Assembly (NCBI GenBank): GCA_051453625.1 | Contig: JBOZIK010000001.1 | Span: forward strand, 923,004 to 987,003 | Direction of reading: 5' to 3' | DNA length: 64,000 nucleotides | DNA from: Welwitschia mirabilis | Lineage: Eukaryota; Gnetophyta; Gnetopsida; Welwitschiales | Part shown: positions 11,280-23,968 of the stretch, one piece after another | How the letters are laid out: every line of letters begins with the position of its first letter | How positions within the stretch are numbered: position 1 is the stretch's first letter | Notes under the pieces: generated by a model | Told to the model about the DNA's origin: nothing | Seen by the model: the letters and a program-made list of their open reading frames with translations, nothing else | Databases searched by the model: none | Made by a program: the position numbers and the translations under genes

Positions 11280-12560
11280 CAATGTTAAATTTTTAACATA
11301 TTAAATCAATTTAAGTCCATACATGAATAAGGTAGAAGAATGATGATGAAATCCACTTTAGAAAGTTTTAATATAAAAAAATCTAATGCAACCCACCTTG
11401 GTGATGAAATTGAAGTATGATAATGATAATTACTAATATCTGTTTTGATTTAATAATCCTTTGATAAATATATCACACACAAATTAATGCTTTATGTTGA
11501 ACATGGAAATTTTAACAACTATACCTTCTCTTAAATGATTTTTCATTACAATCAAGGCCTCATAGTCTGTTAAATTCATTAGGTTTATTCTATTTAAAAG
11601 CTCATACATAAAAGAAAAACAAACATGTAACTAACATTTAAGATATAAAGAATGTTTTCATTTTGTAAAGCAAGTATGTAAAGAATCCTTTTTCAATTTT
11701 ACATGTCTAGTTACATTACATCCAAAATAAATCAAGAGAGTATTTTAAAGTTCTATTTAAAAATAATGTTCTATACATGAAATAATGCATACTGTATAAC
11801 CTCTTTTCTCAAGATGAACTAGTTAATTTATCATTACTTAATATAATAGTATGATTAATTAAGAAAATAAACAACACTAAAAGTATGTGAAGACTTACAT
11901 GGGGCTAGTAAAATATAATGCTTACTAAAGATAATATAACTATAAAACAAATAAGACCAACCAAATTAATAAAGTATTAACTTAAATTATTAAGGACTTC
12001 TAGGAATTTGTACTAAAATAAATGTAAGTCCTAAACCTACAATTAAATAATATATTAAAAATATACTATATATGTAAAACAATGAAAGCATATCTAAATT
12101 TAAAAAATATAAGATAATGTACACTATGCCTAACAAACTAAATAATTAGTTTATTATATATAATTATTAATAAATAAGAATGATAAAAAGTGAATACAAA
12201 ATTAACATGAATAATAAAGGTAATATTATCATTTTTCTATAAATTTACCCTATTAGTCTTTGGTGATGGTGAGTGCTTCTCATGAAATGATTTTAAATTT
12301 CTACCAAAAAAACATAAAATAAATGTTTCTTTCATTAAAACTTTACTTTTCCTCTCCTAATGATATTGATGAAATTACTGCATTTATTTGAGTCCCCTGT
12401 TTTCTTAAATGAGATTATTACATTTGATGTATGAATATAATTACCTGAAATGTTTTCAATGTGGCTTCATAGTAATGATATTAATAATATAATTATTGCA
12501 TTCACCATTATTTGATTTACAAAATGTATCAGCATGTTTCTTTGGTCTTTCATTTTACAA
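11280..12560 (+). repeat. Probable 5' LTR of copia C
   Basis: This stretch ends just before a primer-binding site, and a diverged relative of its first ~970 bp occurs at 47600-48560 (shared words include TTCATTAGGTTTATTCTATT and GATGATGAAAT). Position and dispersed copy suggest an LTR. The 5' border was not found, so the start is approximate. Confidence 0.4.
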
Positions 12561-12565
12561 TATAG

Positions 12566-12580
12566 TGATATTAGAGCCAC
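12566..12580 (+). other. Primer-binding site of copia C
   Basis: TGATATTAGAGCCAC differs from the plant tRNA-Met primer site TGGTATCAGAGCCAC at two bases, both G-to-A or C-to-T. It lies at the expected place, just upstream of the copia gag frame. Confidence 0.6.
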
Positions 12581-12689
12581 TACCAAAGGAAGGCTGAAAG
12601 CAGTGCTTCGAAGATAAAGGAAGAAAGAAGGAGGAAGTATCCTATTCAATTTTTTTCTTGTGTTTGTTTTTTAACAACTCTTTATTAAA

Positions 12690-14816
12690 AATTAACACTA
12701 CATTGGCACCCAAATTTTATGGGGCATGTATTGAGATTTGGCAAGAACAAATGAAGATCTTCCTTTAACTTGAAGATGTATGAGACATAATAAAAAATGG
12801 AGTGTATCGAGCTCCATTGTAGGGTGTCACTAAGGAATAAAAGAAAAGGAAATTTGAAGAAGAAAATAAAGAAAAAAAGGTAAGGTTTACCTTTTTTCAG
12901 TGTTAAAAAGCTTTAAGGAAGCATTAGAGAAGACAACAGATGCATCAAGTAGTAAGCAAATTTGGAATTTGGAATCCACTCACATTGGTACTAAAGCAAC
13001 ATGGAAAGTCACAATCTAAGCATTAAAAAAGGAATATGAGACATTAACCATATCAGGAGAAGATAGAGTAAATATATACATGAATAAGTTGTTCTAAATT
13101 AGAAGGAATCTAAGAATAGTAGGTATAACACTTAAAGAGAAAGATGTTGAAAGGGCTATAAGAGGTTTGCATCCTAAATTTATTAATACAGTTACATGAC
13201 TAGAACATACATATGCAATTCAAAATACAATGCTCTAGCAATTAGAAGGAATTTTAGAGTTACATAAGAGCAAAGTTTCTTTGACTTCTAAAGGAAAAGA
13301 TGGATTACTACTTACAAATGTAAAAGTCTTCTAAAAAAAAGGAAGATCACATAAAGTAGGAGTAAAATTCGAGGTTATGGAGGACAAGGAGGATGTGGTA
13401 GAAACTAGAATCAAGATAGACATGAAAGACATTATGTGCAATTGTAGAATTAGGATAAGAAAACACAAAGCCAAGATAATTACCATTTAGCTTGTCATAA
13501 TAGGGACATGGCTTTGGAAGAGGCGTCAGAGGTGAAAGATCTTAAGGAGGAAGAGATGGACTTTCTAGATAACATTATAATTATGGAAAATTTAAGCATT
13601 ATAAAAGGAATTATTAATATTAAAATGGATTAAGATAATAAGATCCATGTTCATCAAAATTAGAAGAACAAATTGATAATTTACATGAAGAAATCTAGTT
13701 TCTAGATGTAGAGAATTACATGGATGTGATTAATCTAGCAGAAAGAAGAATGGTATGGTGCATTAATAGTGGGTGAACACATCATATGATTGGTAATCTT
13801 TATTATTTTGAATATTTAAGAAAATTTAATACAAGAACAATGTGATTTAAGGGAAACAACTATGTAAAGATTAGGGGAGAAGGTACAATAAGGGTTGAGA
13901 TAACAATTGAGTAGATATCATCCATTGAAGGTGTGTTGTATGTTCCTCTAAGTGTAAATTAATTTGATGATAAAGGTTATTCAATTTCTATTGAGACTGG
14001 AATTTGCAAGATTACAAATGAAAACTTGGAAGAAGAAATCATTATAGAAAGCATAGGGAAATCAAGTTTGTATTACTCAGATGTAGAAAAACCCCATGCA
14101 AATTTGCAGTCCATTGTAAATCAAGGAATGTCCATATCTAAAAGGTTGCATTAAAGATATGAACATCTTAACATTGTAAGTTCGAATAAGATGGAAAAAA
14201 ATAAAAGTAATTTGAATTAGAGTAATATTGAGAATTAATAAATCCAGAATGTGATAACTATGATCAATGTAAGATTATTGTAAAACCTTACTGAAACGAC
14301 TAGAGGGCTATAAAAAACTATTGAAACAGACACTTGCTAATGTGTGTGGACTAATACATGTTTCAAGTTTAGCAGAGAACAAGTATTTTATTGTGACTAT
14401 TCATGATTATACTAGATTTACCTATGTTTATTTTATGAAAGAAAAGTCTAAGATCATAGCATGGCTCAAGAAGTGGGCTTTATAAGTAGAAAAGGAAAGC
14501 AATTTTAATGTTAAAAGGATTAGAGCTAATAATGAAGGATAATTTCAATCAAATAAGCTAGAATAATTTTGTGCCAATAAAGGTATTAAACATAAATGTA
14601 TTAATCCTTATGATCCTTCTCAAATTGGGATTGCTAAGCAAAATAATAGGACACTGGTCGCTATGTCCCAAACCATGTTGCACCATGGAAGATTTTCATA
14701 AAAGTTTTGGATAGATGCAAATTTTATAGTAGTGTATCTACAAAATTGAAACATCACATCACAAGACATAATGCATACTCCTCATGAGAATTGATATGGT
14801 ATAAGATCCAACATAG
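12690..14816 (+). pseudogene. Ty1/copia element C: gag, protease, integrase
   Basis: Plus-strand order fits copia. Gag at about 12720-13300 has a WQxQMKIF-like start, LKKEYETL at about 13030, and a VERAIRGLHPKF box at 13150-13180. A Gly/Arg-rich stretch at 13510-13560 stands where the zinc knuckle is expected. The protease-like CINSGxTHHMIGN at 13757-13796 matches WxxDSGATxHM, with the catalytic Asp read as Asn. A GAG-pre-integrase box (RYEHLN, normally HxRxGHxx) is at about 14150. Integrase at 14330-14816 has DYTRFTYVYF, a decayed NEGxFQS box, and PYDPSQIGIAKQNN for the usual TPQQNGVAERKN. It stops at 14816, where a second element is inserted, and resumes at 25149. Many stops; not functional. 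Confidence 0.75.
14812..14816. other. Target-site duplication CATAG, left copy
   Basis: CATAG here and at 25144-25148 bracket the SIRE-like composite. Five bases is the normal Ty1/copia duplication. Removing the insert and one copy lets the copia C integrase frame read on from SNI into AHLRTFGC. Confidence 0.8.
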
Positions 14817-15851
14817 TAAAGGATCTACAAACCCTAAAGAAGGGGTAAATAGTGTTTTAACAAATATGTCCTTTTAAAAATATAAATACATATAAAAAAT
14901 ATTTTAAGCAAAAAGGAAAGAACTAGATGAAGAAATTTAAAGAGATATATCAAAAATAATATAATAGTAATCAAAAATAGAAAGTATGCACTAGACTAGT
15001 AATTTATAGTGGTTCAAAAAACTCCCCTACTCCACTCTTGGCTGTCAGCTTTAACCCTAATCTAATTTGGATCTTTATTGCTTTTCTTCTAGGTTTTTAG
15101 GTTAACTTGTAACCTTGAAAAATGGACTTTTCAAGGCTCAGTCTCAACCTTTATAAAGCAAAGCCTTTGGTGAGGGAAATATGCCCAAGTACATCATATT
15201 TCTAATATAAAGTACAATTATAATGGATCACACTACTTGGAGTAATAGTTTACAAGTACAAGCTCTCACAGTGTACTTGTGTATCTTTGACCAGAAAGAT
15301 ATCAACATTACAAATTTTCTTATTCTTATAAAATTAGTGGTGAAAAGGTTTCTATTCATTTCCTTTTTTAGAAAGTAATTTTAGTGCATTTTTAAATGGA
15401 TTTAACATAATAACAACTAAAGATGGTATAGAGTAATGCTTAGAATACAATCTAAAAAATTCTTTTCCCTCTCAACAATCGACCCCTCAAAAGACCTAGT
15501 CAATCTGATTCATTATCATCACTTAATTTGATTGACCCCTTTCTCCTTAGATTAATACAAGTGACTTATGTCACTTAATATGCTTGATTCTAGATGATGT
15601 CCAGTCAACTACCTTTATCCAAGTCTGGTGGACCCCTTATGAAATTTGGTCGATTGCCTTTGTTCAAGCTTGGTTGCCCTCTTGTGAGATCTAGTTGACC
15701 GCTCTTGAACTTTAATAATTTTTGAAAACGAGATCCTCAAAAAAACATCCATGCTTGTCTATCCTGTAAGGCTTCATTAACTTATAACTTTTTCAACATA
15801 TTTAATCTATAAATGATATGTTAGTTTAACATCGACAACCTTAACTCAATA
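14817..15851 (-). repeat. LTR1 (3' LTR), 1035 bp
   Basis: In plus orientation it runs from TAAAGGATC (ancestral TGAAAGGATC) to CTCAATA (ancestral CTCAACA), so on the minus strand it had the standard TG...CA ends. It matches LTR2 and LTR3 along its length. It carries several copies of TTGACC (15287, 15532, 15695) plus AGTCAA near 15500 and 15600. Confidence 0.8.
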
Positions 15852-15854
15852 ATA

Positions 15855-15864
15855 TTCCTCTTTG
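15855..15864 (-). other. Polypurine tract
   Basis: Read on the minus strand, CAAAGAGGAA lies immediately before the start of LTR1, where plus-strand DNA synthesis is primed. Confidence 0.6.
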
Positions 15865-16399
15865 AAATTGATAACAAACTATATATAATCAAAAATAGTT
15901 AATATCAATTTGATGGAAGATCTTACAAACTCCTCCATTGATATGCTATGTACAATAAGTAATGACCATGATATTTTGATATATAACAAAAATAAGCATT
16001 ATAATTAGAGCACAATAATTAATCAAGGAAAAGGTCTTTAAAAAATATACCAATTGAGCATTGATAAAAACAAAAGTAACAGATAATTTAATAGCACTGA
16101 TAAAGCTATCTAAAATATTTTTGAAAAAGCATTACCTACACCTAAGCATATAATAAACTATAAGTAAAACAAATGTTTGAACACAAGTAGTTTTGAAAAT
16201 AACAATCATGAAATAATAAATATAAGAAGCAAGACTATATTTTCTCCTCATTTTAATATCAATGACAAAGCAGAGAGACATAAGAAAAAGAATTAATCAA
16301 GTATTATTCTTCTTTAGATTCTTCCTTGGACTCAGAGTCCTTTTTTTCTTATTCTTGTACCTCTTTTTGATGATAACTTTTATCTTCTTCTAAAGTATC

Positions 16400-17340
16400 T
16401 GCAATCTAATAGCCTACTGCAATAAGAACTTCCTTCATATGATAAGTGTTAGAATCTAATCTTTTGAGAAGAGAAAATGTTTCGTTAGAAGAGATCTTAT
16501 TTGATAAAAGAGATTTTAAAGTTTTAGAGGTATATTCAAAAATATATTATTCCTAAAAAGAGTGACACATCCTATAGATGATATGGAAGTTATAGATTCA
16601 AGCTTAGGATAAAACTAAACTTTAAAATTCCTACAAATATTTACAATGAGGATAGAATAAGGAAGAAATCAAGTTTTGTAATATTCAAGTTAAGAGATCA
16701 TATTTTTGAGTATCATAGTAGGGTAATGGTATGTTGGTTTCCTACCAAATACAAAAGATAAGCTCTATAGTTTGAGATCTCATCATGATAACCATCAAGA
16801 AGTAAAAAGTTATAGGTAAAAACAAGATATGAAAAATAGTATTTTAGAATGAGAAAGAAAGTGGAAAGAGTGATTTTTCACTTGAAAACTTTTCACATAG
16901 CTCTCAAATAACTTTAACCTTATCCTCCATGGAGTTACTAAGAGATCAAAACTCCCTGTAGTTACCTCTAGAATGGTTTGTAATAGAAGAAATCAAATCT
17001 AGGATAATATTCATCCTCTTTCTTAATATAAGGGTGAAAAGAGTAGAGGAGTTAGCATCAAAGGTAGCATTAGCATAAAATAACCTAGTAAATAAGGGAT
17101 AAGAAGTGATAAAAACATTAAGAAAGTATGAAATATCAAGGTCATAAAGAAGTCTTACTACATTTATTAGTTCGGTAACTCATGTGAAGAACAACTCCTT
17201 CTTAGCAAATTGGCTTCTTGTCAAACTTGGAGGTAAAATTATTAATGTCCTCTTCTAACATGCCCCAATAAAAATAAGAAGAATCTCTGTTGCTAAGCAC
17301 TTTTTGTTTTGTTCTTCTTAAGAGTCCCTTTACCATTGCT
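16400..17340 (-). pseudogene. Env-like / third ORF of the SIRE-type element
   Basis: Between the end of RNase H (~17760) and the polypurine tract lie ~1.9 kb that ordinary copia elements lack. On the minus strand, about 17000-17150 gives a run without stops with the boxes DISYFLNVF, YPLFTRLFYAN and LILRKRM. The YPxLVxEFYAN type of box is the hallmark of the extra ORF found downstream of pol in SIRE elements, often called env-like although its function is unproven. Stops interrupt the rest. The 72-codon frame at 17339-17557, with a hydrophobic stretch, lies just upstream in a repetitive segment and is doubtful. Confidence 0.45.
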
Positions 17341-17529
17341 ATAACATGGCACTTTTGGAAACAAGAGAAAGATGGGTGAAATAGATAAGAAAAGAGAGAG
17401 ATAAGTGAAAGATAAGAAATAAAAAAGATAGTGAACTAAATACTTTTATAAGGGGGTTAAAATAAGTCAGATTTGAAGAAAAATTTGGGTTCACTACCTT
17501 TATGATTCCTTTCTCCTGCTTTATCCAAT

Positions 17530-17735
17530 TAACTGGGTTTAAGTCCAGTTGATCCATCGAAGTGCAGTTCTAGCTTATCTAGAATAGTTAATTAGAAGGT
17601 TTAGTCTAGTTGACCAAAATTCATATATGATAAACCTGAAATAAGTCTAGACAACGAGGCAAAAATCTGATCAATCTAACTTCTTTAGGTCTGGTTGGCT
17701 AGATTGTAAATTTGATTGACCACTCTATTTTTGGT
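17530..17735. repeat. Degenerate TTGACC-containing repeat
   Basis: Short diverged units carry TTGACC (17610, 17716) and GGTCTGGTTGG-like words, resembling the arrays inside the three LTRs. It lies between pol and the env-like region of the same element. Confidence 0.4.
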
Positions 17736-17759
17736 AAGAGGATGGTGATAGAACCCCTA

Positions 17760-20700
17760 GTTCATGTTGAAGATGCAAAAATTTGTTAAAACTAAGGGGT
17801 TTTATAAAGATATCGGCTAAATGTTGATCAATGTTTATAAAATTCATAGTAGTATGCCCTTTTCAACATGATCTCTAAGAAAATGATTTCTAAGTTTAAT
17901 ATGTTTAGTACAAGAGTAATGAACATGATTTTTCAAATTGTTTATAACACTAGTATTATCATGGAAGATGGATGCTTGGATATAGTTAACTTCAAAATCT
18001 TTTAACATTTCCTTCATCCACAGATGATGGGTATAATAACTTCTTATTGCTCTGTATTCTGCTTTAGCTACGAAAAGAGAGAGAGAATTTTGTTTTTTGC
18101 TTGGCCAACCTACCAGACAAGTGCCAAGAAAGAAATAACTCCCACTCGTTCTTTTTTTATCATCCTTGCATCCAAACTAGTTTACATCACTAAATCTTAT
18201 AGGATCAAAATATGTTCCTTTGGGATACCATAGCACATAATCGTAGTTGTCTTTTATGTATCTTATGATTCTTTTTATAGCTTAAAGGTGTGATTCTTTA
18301 GGGTTTACCTAATATCTCACATAAACAACCATACTAAACCTTATATCAGGCTTGATAGCTATTAAATTCAAGAGGCTTCTTATTATACTCTTACATAGTC
18401 TTTGATCTCTTGATTTTCATTGATTTTTAAGACTCATTTTATATGTTGTTAACATAGGAGTGGTCTTGGATTTTGTGTTCTTAAGGTGAAAATGTTTTAC
18501 TAAGTTCTTAGCATAATTTGATTGGAAGATGAAGATTATTTGATTAGATTATCTAATTTACAAACCAAAAAACATACTTACTTTTCCTAGCATGCTTTTT
18601 TTAGAGTGTTTTATCATGATATTGTCAAATTCTTTTGTTAGATCTTCATTTAAGGCTCCAAAAATTATGTCATTAACATATATCTGAATAATGATGAAAT
18701 TTTTTTCAATCTCTTCATAAAAAAGTTTTGTTTGTAGAGCCATGATTATAACCATTATTATCTAAAAAGTTTATTAATTTTTATACCAAGCTTTAGAGGC
18801 TTGTTTTGATCTATATAAAGCTTTCTTAACTCTATAGACATGGTTTAATTTATAAGGATCTATAAAACTTCTATGTTGTTTTGTATACACCTGTGCATAC
18901 ACCTCTTCATTAAGAACTTCATTTAATAAAGTAGTTTTTACATCTATTTGAAAGACTATAAAATTTTTAAAAGCTATAAATGAAAGAAACATTATCATAC
19001 TATCTAACCTGACCACTGGAGTAAAGGTATCTCTTACATTGATTCCTTCAATCTCATTATACCTTCAATCCACTAGTCTTGCCTTGTTCTTGATCACGTT
19101 GTTGTGTTTATCACATTTTCTTAAAAGATTCACTTTGTTCTAATCATGTTTTGATCCTTACATCTTTTAACTAGCTTTCAGACATCATTTCTTTTGAGCT
19201 ATTGTAATTCCTCTTGCATTACTATCATCTATTCTTCATGAATTTCATCCTTCTCATAGTTTTTGGACTCAATCTGAGATAGATGACATACATGAGTACA
19301 AAAATTTTTAAGGGAGTGTCTAGTGTGAATCCTTAAATTTAAATCTCCAATGACTGAATCAAGAGAATGGTCCTTTAATTTTTAAAAATGTTTTACATCT
19401 AATTCTTATCTTGCTTCACTTTATTTCTTCCTTGAAGATTCTTTATCATTGGTAAAATTTATAAGGGGTTTTCTTTATCACCTATAGATAATGATTTAAG
19501 ACTAGTATTATTAATTTACACATTTATAGATTTTTCTACTAATAGACATCATTTGTTGAAGAATCCATACGCTCTAATTCTAGTGGAATATCCAAGAAAG
19601 ATTGCTTCGTGTCCTTTAGATTTAAACTTACTCAAGTGTTCTCTATCCTTTAAAATGAAACCTTGACTTCTAAAAACTTTAAAATAAGATACATTTGATT
19701 TCCTTCCTTCCTAGGAAGTCTTATTCATACTTGGTTAAAGGTAGACTCTATGTATTATGTAGCATGCAGTACTCACTACTGAAAAGTTCTTGGAACATCC
19801 TCTCCATTTAACATTGTTCTTTCCATCTCTTAGAGAACTTTGTTTTACTTTTTAGCTACACCATTTTGTTATGGTATTTTTGGTATTGAAAACTTGTGAC
19901 CAATCCCATTGTTGACATAATACTTTTGAAAATAATTGTTTTTAAATTTGCCTCCATGATTATAACTAATCCATTTAATAGAATATCCTTTTTTGTTTTG
20001 AATTTTATTGCATATCTTAATAAATCTCTTAAATGTTTCAGCTTTGTTTTCTAAGAAAGAAATCTAAGTAAATCTATAATGATCATTAATAATTACAAAA
20101 AAAATATAGCTTTTCCACTAGAATTTTAGTTTAAGAAGGACATACTAAGTCCATATGAATAAGTTCAAGTAGCATAGATGTGGAGAATATTCTCTTAGGG
20201 GAGGTTATGATTTTTTTCTCTTTTAACAAGCATCACACAAATCATGTTTGCCAATATTAATTTTAGGAATCCCTCTTATAATCTTTTTTTTAATGTGTGT
20301 TTTAAGTTAATCATAGTTTACATGTTTTAAACCTTTATGCTATAGTTTTTCTTGGCTAACTTGCAAAAAATAACAAACAAAAGAGGGTTGTTTAATACTA
20401 TAAACATTATCTATCCTATTTTCTTTGAGAATAACCTCATTAATTTTACCATCTCTAACTTCATACTTTTGACTATCAAAAATAACTTTATAACCTTTAT
20501 CACAGATTTAACTAATACTAAGCAAATTATATTCAACTTTATTTATATATAAATATTCATTAATTTTAAGCATGTTACCTCCACCAATGCTTCCTATGCC
20601 TTTAATTTTTGCATTTCCATCATTACTGAAGACCACCTCTCCCCAATCAAAGTCATTCAATCATTAGAATCTTAATTTATCACTGTTATATGATGAGAGA

Positions 20701-22400
20701 AACTACTATCCAAGTATAAGAAAGTTCCATTACTAGCCCTGAAAGCTGTTTAAATAAATAAACTTTTCAAATTATCAGCCCTCATACACTTAGTCTTTTT
20801 AGACTATTCTGGTAATGAATATTTAGGTATAAATAACTAGTGCTACTTAAAAAAAATCATTACCTTTTTGAAAGTGAAAAACAACTTAGAATGACCTAAT
20901 TTACCATAAAAATGATATGTAGTCTTTGAAATGAAATTTTTATTTGGCCAATTTTCTTGATTAGAGGACATGAATGGTTTTGAGGAAGAAAATCCAACAT
21001 CTTTTTTTTTTTTTAATCATGAACTAACGTTCCTATTACTCAAATATATTTTAATTTGCTAGAGTTGTTAGATAATTTATTTATAAAATAAGATAAACTT
21101 TTAATCTTTTAAAGTAAATCTTTATTCTCCATTTGTATTTTCTTGTAGTTAAGCTCTAAGGCTGTGTAGAGAACTCATTATTTTGTGTGAGTTTATTTAT
21201 TCACTTAACCAGCTTCTCACATTTTAAGTATAATTCTTGATAGGTATCTTTTAAATCTTCTTCCCATTCCTCTATGATGTATAAAACATCTAGTTTAGTT
21301 GGACAGGAAATTTTGTTTAAAGTTGAAGCTATTACCATAAAAGAGAGTTTTCTATTTCCTTTTGATGCTTGATTAGAACTGCTATCTTCTTCATTATCCA
21401 AGTCATCCCAAGTTACAATAAGAAATGGTCTTTTAGATCTTCTCTAATTTCTTTTGTTATTTAAATATTTATTACTAACATGTCCATACCTTTATAGGTA
21501 TAACACTAAATCTCCTTCATTTTCTCGTGATGTTGTTTGATCCCTTTGATTATTTCTCCATCTCTTCTTTTCTTATATAAGAATTTGTTGAATCTTCTTG
21601 CCAACGGTGCTACTTCATCCTCATCAAGGTCATCATATGATCTATCATATTTTTCTTCATTCTACATAATTTTCTAAAGCAATAATCTTCTTCTTATTTT
21701 TGGGAAGTTTTAGCTTATAACTTTAAGGATTACCTTATAATTCATCTAGTATCATTAGGTTGATGTTCTTACTTTCTTTAATGATAGTTCCTTTTGATTC
21801 AAGGTGCTTAGAAAAAGATATCAAGACTTTTCTTATCACTTTTACTTCATTCATATTCTCTCCTAGGCTTGCCATTGAGTTTACTATATCTGTCACTCTA
21901 GCAAAGAACTCTTAAAGAGTTTCTTCGTCCTTTATTCGAATATGTTCAAATTTAATAATGAGCATTTATAATTTACATGTTTTATGGTGCAAGTTCCCTC
22001 ATGGCTATCTGAAGAATGTCCCACGCTTCTTTGGCAAGTTTGCAATTTACAATTCTTTTGAATTCTTCTCTGCATACAATGCAAAAAATAGCATTAACAA
22101 GAATATATAGTTGCCTTTAGCTTTATCAATAGGAGTTTACTAATCTCTTAGTCTTAAAATGGTTTTAGTATTTTCACTACTATGCATTTTGGTCATTGTG
22201 AGATGTTTGTATCCATTAAAATTTACCTCTTCTATATCAACATCAAGGGAACTAAGAAAAATTCTTATTCTGGTCTTCTAAGCCTTCTAATAAGAATAGT
22301 TGGTTTCATCAAATAATGGTGGTTAACTAGTAAAGAATTCATCTTTGAGTTATTCATGGCTAGAGTTATGAGCTAATATTTGTTAGAATTTACTACTGAC
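17760..22400 (-). pseudogene. SIRE-like copia gag-pol polyprotein, decayed
   Basis: Read on the minus strand from the right. Gag at 22330-21200 has VTDIVNSMASLGENMNEVKV and a VLISFSKHLESK box (~21990-21800), typical of copia UBN2 gag. Zinc-knuckle relics are RYGHVS (~21480-21510) and HFYGKLGHSK (~20890-20930). The protease relic LDSSFSHHIT (~20680-20720) matches LDSGCSRHMT. The GAG-pre-integrase box RGIPKINIGKHDLC is at ~20230-20290. Integrase has NHGGKFKN and PKIPxQNG (~19870-19980). Reverse transcriptase has a FQIDVKTTLLNEVLNEEVY box (~18900-18960) and IQIYVNDIIFGA (18650-18700), where YVDDI has become YVNDI. RNase H at ~17800-18100 has AKAEYRAI, DNTSVI and HYSCTKHIKLRNHF. Active-site losses and many stops make it dead. 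Confidence 0.8.
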
Positions 22401-22404
22401 TCAA

Positions 22405-22419
22405 GTGGCTCTGATAACA
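22405..22419 (-). other. Primer-binding site next to LTR2
   Basis: On the minus strand it reads TGTTATCAGAGCCAC, one base from the plant tRNA-Met primer site TGGTATCAGAGCCAC, and it follows the LTR2 end by two bases. Confidence 0.8.
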
Positions 22420-22421
22420 AA

Positions 22422-23215
22422 TGAAAGGATCTTCAAACCCTAGATGAGGGGGTGAATAGGTTTCTAATAAAAATGTTACTAAATCAAAACTTGTTTATTA
22501 ATATATAATAATATATTTAAACATTAATTAAAATTCTATTAGAAGATATTTAAGAAAATAACTAAAATAAAAGAGACTGAAATTTGTGCACTATACAAAA
22601 TGATTTATAATGGTTTGGGAAAAACCCCTACTCTACTTTGAGCTTTTAGCTTTAATCCTAAGTTGATTTGGATATTCGTTATTTTCTTTCTAGATTTTTA
22701 AGTAAACTTGTAACCTTTACTAGTAAACTTTTTAAGGCTTAGTCTTAACTTTTATAGAATAGAACTCTTGATGATGGTAGTGTAACTAACTGCACTAGCT
22801 TCACCCAATCTAAAGTACAATACTAATGGAATACATTGCTTAAAAAGTAGTTCACAAGTATATGCTCATACAGTGTAGTAGATTTATTTTATCTAATAGA
22901 TATCAAAAGTACAAATGTGCTATTTATTTTTAGAATAATAGATGTTTAAAAGATTCCTCTTCATTTTCTTTATATATAAGACAAATTTAATACATTGAAA
23001 AGTGAATCTAACATTTCAGTAGCTAGATAGTAAAGGAGTAATAGCTAGAAAACAATCTAAAAAGTTTTACTTCCGCTTTAATTGATCAATTCCTTGAAAT
23101 AGCAGGTTGACTTGATTGATTAGTATTACTGAAGTTAGTCGACTGCACTTTCTTACAGTTGACTAATTGGCTTATATAACATGATTTAGTCAACCCCATT
23201 TGAAATTTAGTCAAT
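22422..23215 (-). repeat. LTR2, cut by gap
   Basis: It begins TGAAAGGATC in plus orientation and is colinear with LTR1 for ~790 bp before the Ns; about 240 bp of LTR are missing. It includes TTGACT (23107, 23159) and AGTCAA near its cut end. Confidence 0.75.
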
Positions 23216-23315
23216 NNNNNNNNNNNNNNNNNNNNNNNNNNNNNNNNNNNNNNNNNNNNNNNNNNNNNNNNNNNNNNNNNNNNNNNNNNNNNNNNNNNNN
23301 NNNNNNNNNNNNNNN
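23216..23315. other. Assembly gap, 100 N (real discontinuity)
   Basis: The left flank is inside an LTR and the right flank is inside gag of the same family (compare 21757). No shared flank is seen, so true sequence of unknown length is missing. Frames read across it are artefacts. Confidence 0.8.
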
Positions 23316-23968
23316 GTTGATGTTCTTACTTTCTTTAATGGTGGTTATGTTTGTATCAAAGTGCTTGGGTAGAGATATTAAAACTTTTTTTTTTACCACT
23401 CTTACTTCATCCATCTTTTCTCCTAAGCTCATCATAATTTCACTATATCTGTCAGTTTTCTAAAGAACTCTTGAAAACTTTCTTCCTCCTCAATCTAAAT
23501 ATCTTTGAACTTGGTAATCAGTGTTTGAAGTTTTACTTGATTGATAATGGATACCCCTTTATAAGAAATAACAAGAATATCCCGTGCTTTTTTGGTAGTT
23601 TCATAATTTACTATTCTCTTGTCTTCTATACACACAACACAAAAAATAGCATTAAGAACACAAGCATCCAAAGTAGCATTCTCTTCATCAATAGGTATCC
23701 ATTGGTCTTTTAGTTTTAAGAAGGTTTTGGAATTTTCACTACTATCCTTTTTGGTTATCGTACTTATCCATTGTATACTACCTCTTCTATATCTACATCA
23801 AGAAACTTGAGAATAATTCTTATTTTATCTTTCCAATAAGCATAGTTAGTTCTATTAAACAATGCTAGATTTCTAGTAGAGAATCCATTTGAGGGGTTAC
23901 TCATTGCTCGGATTATGAGTTAATATTTATTAGAATCCATTACTAATTCAACCTACTCTGATATAAAA
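23316..23968 (-). pseudogene. Second SIRE-like gag fragment (copy B)
   Basis: The minus-strand translation gives SLGEKMDEVRVVKKKVLISL and PKHFDTNITTIKESK, the same gag segment as at 21770-21900 but a distinct copy. It is followed (towards 23968) by the leader and a decayed primer site, where CTACTCTGATATAAAATG corresponds to the intact junction at 22405-22424. Confidence 0.7.

Noticed and set aside
18024-20552. Plus-strand frames 18024-18233 and 20352-20552
   Set aside because: Antisense to the SIRE-like pol on the minus strand.
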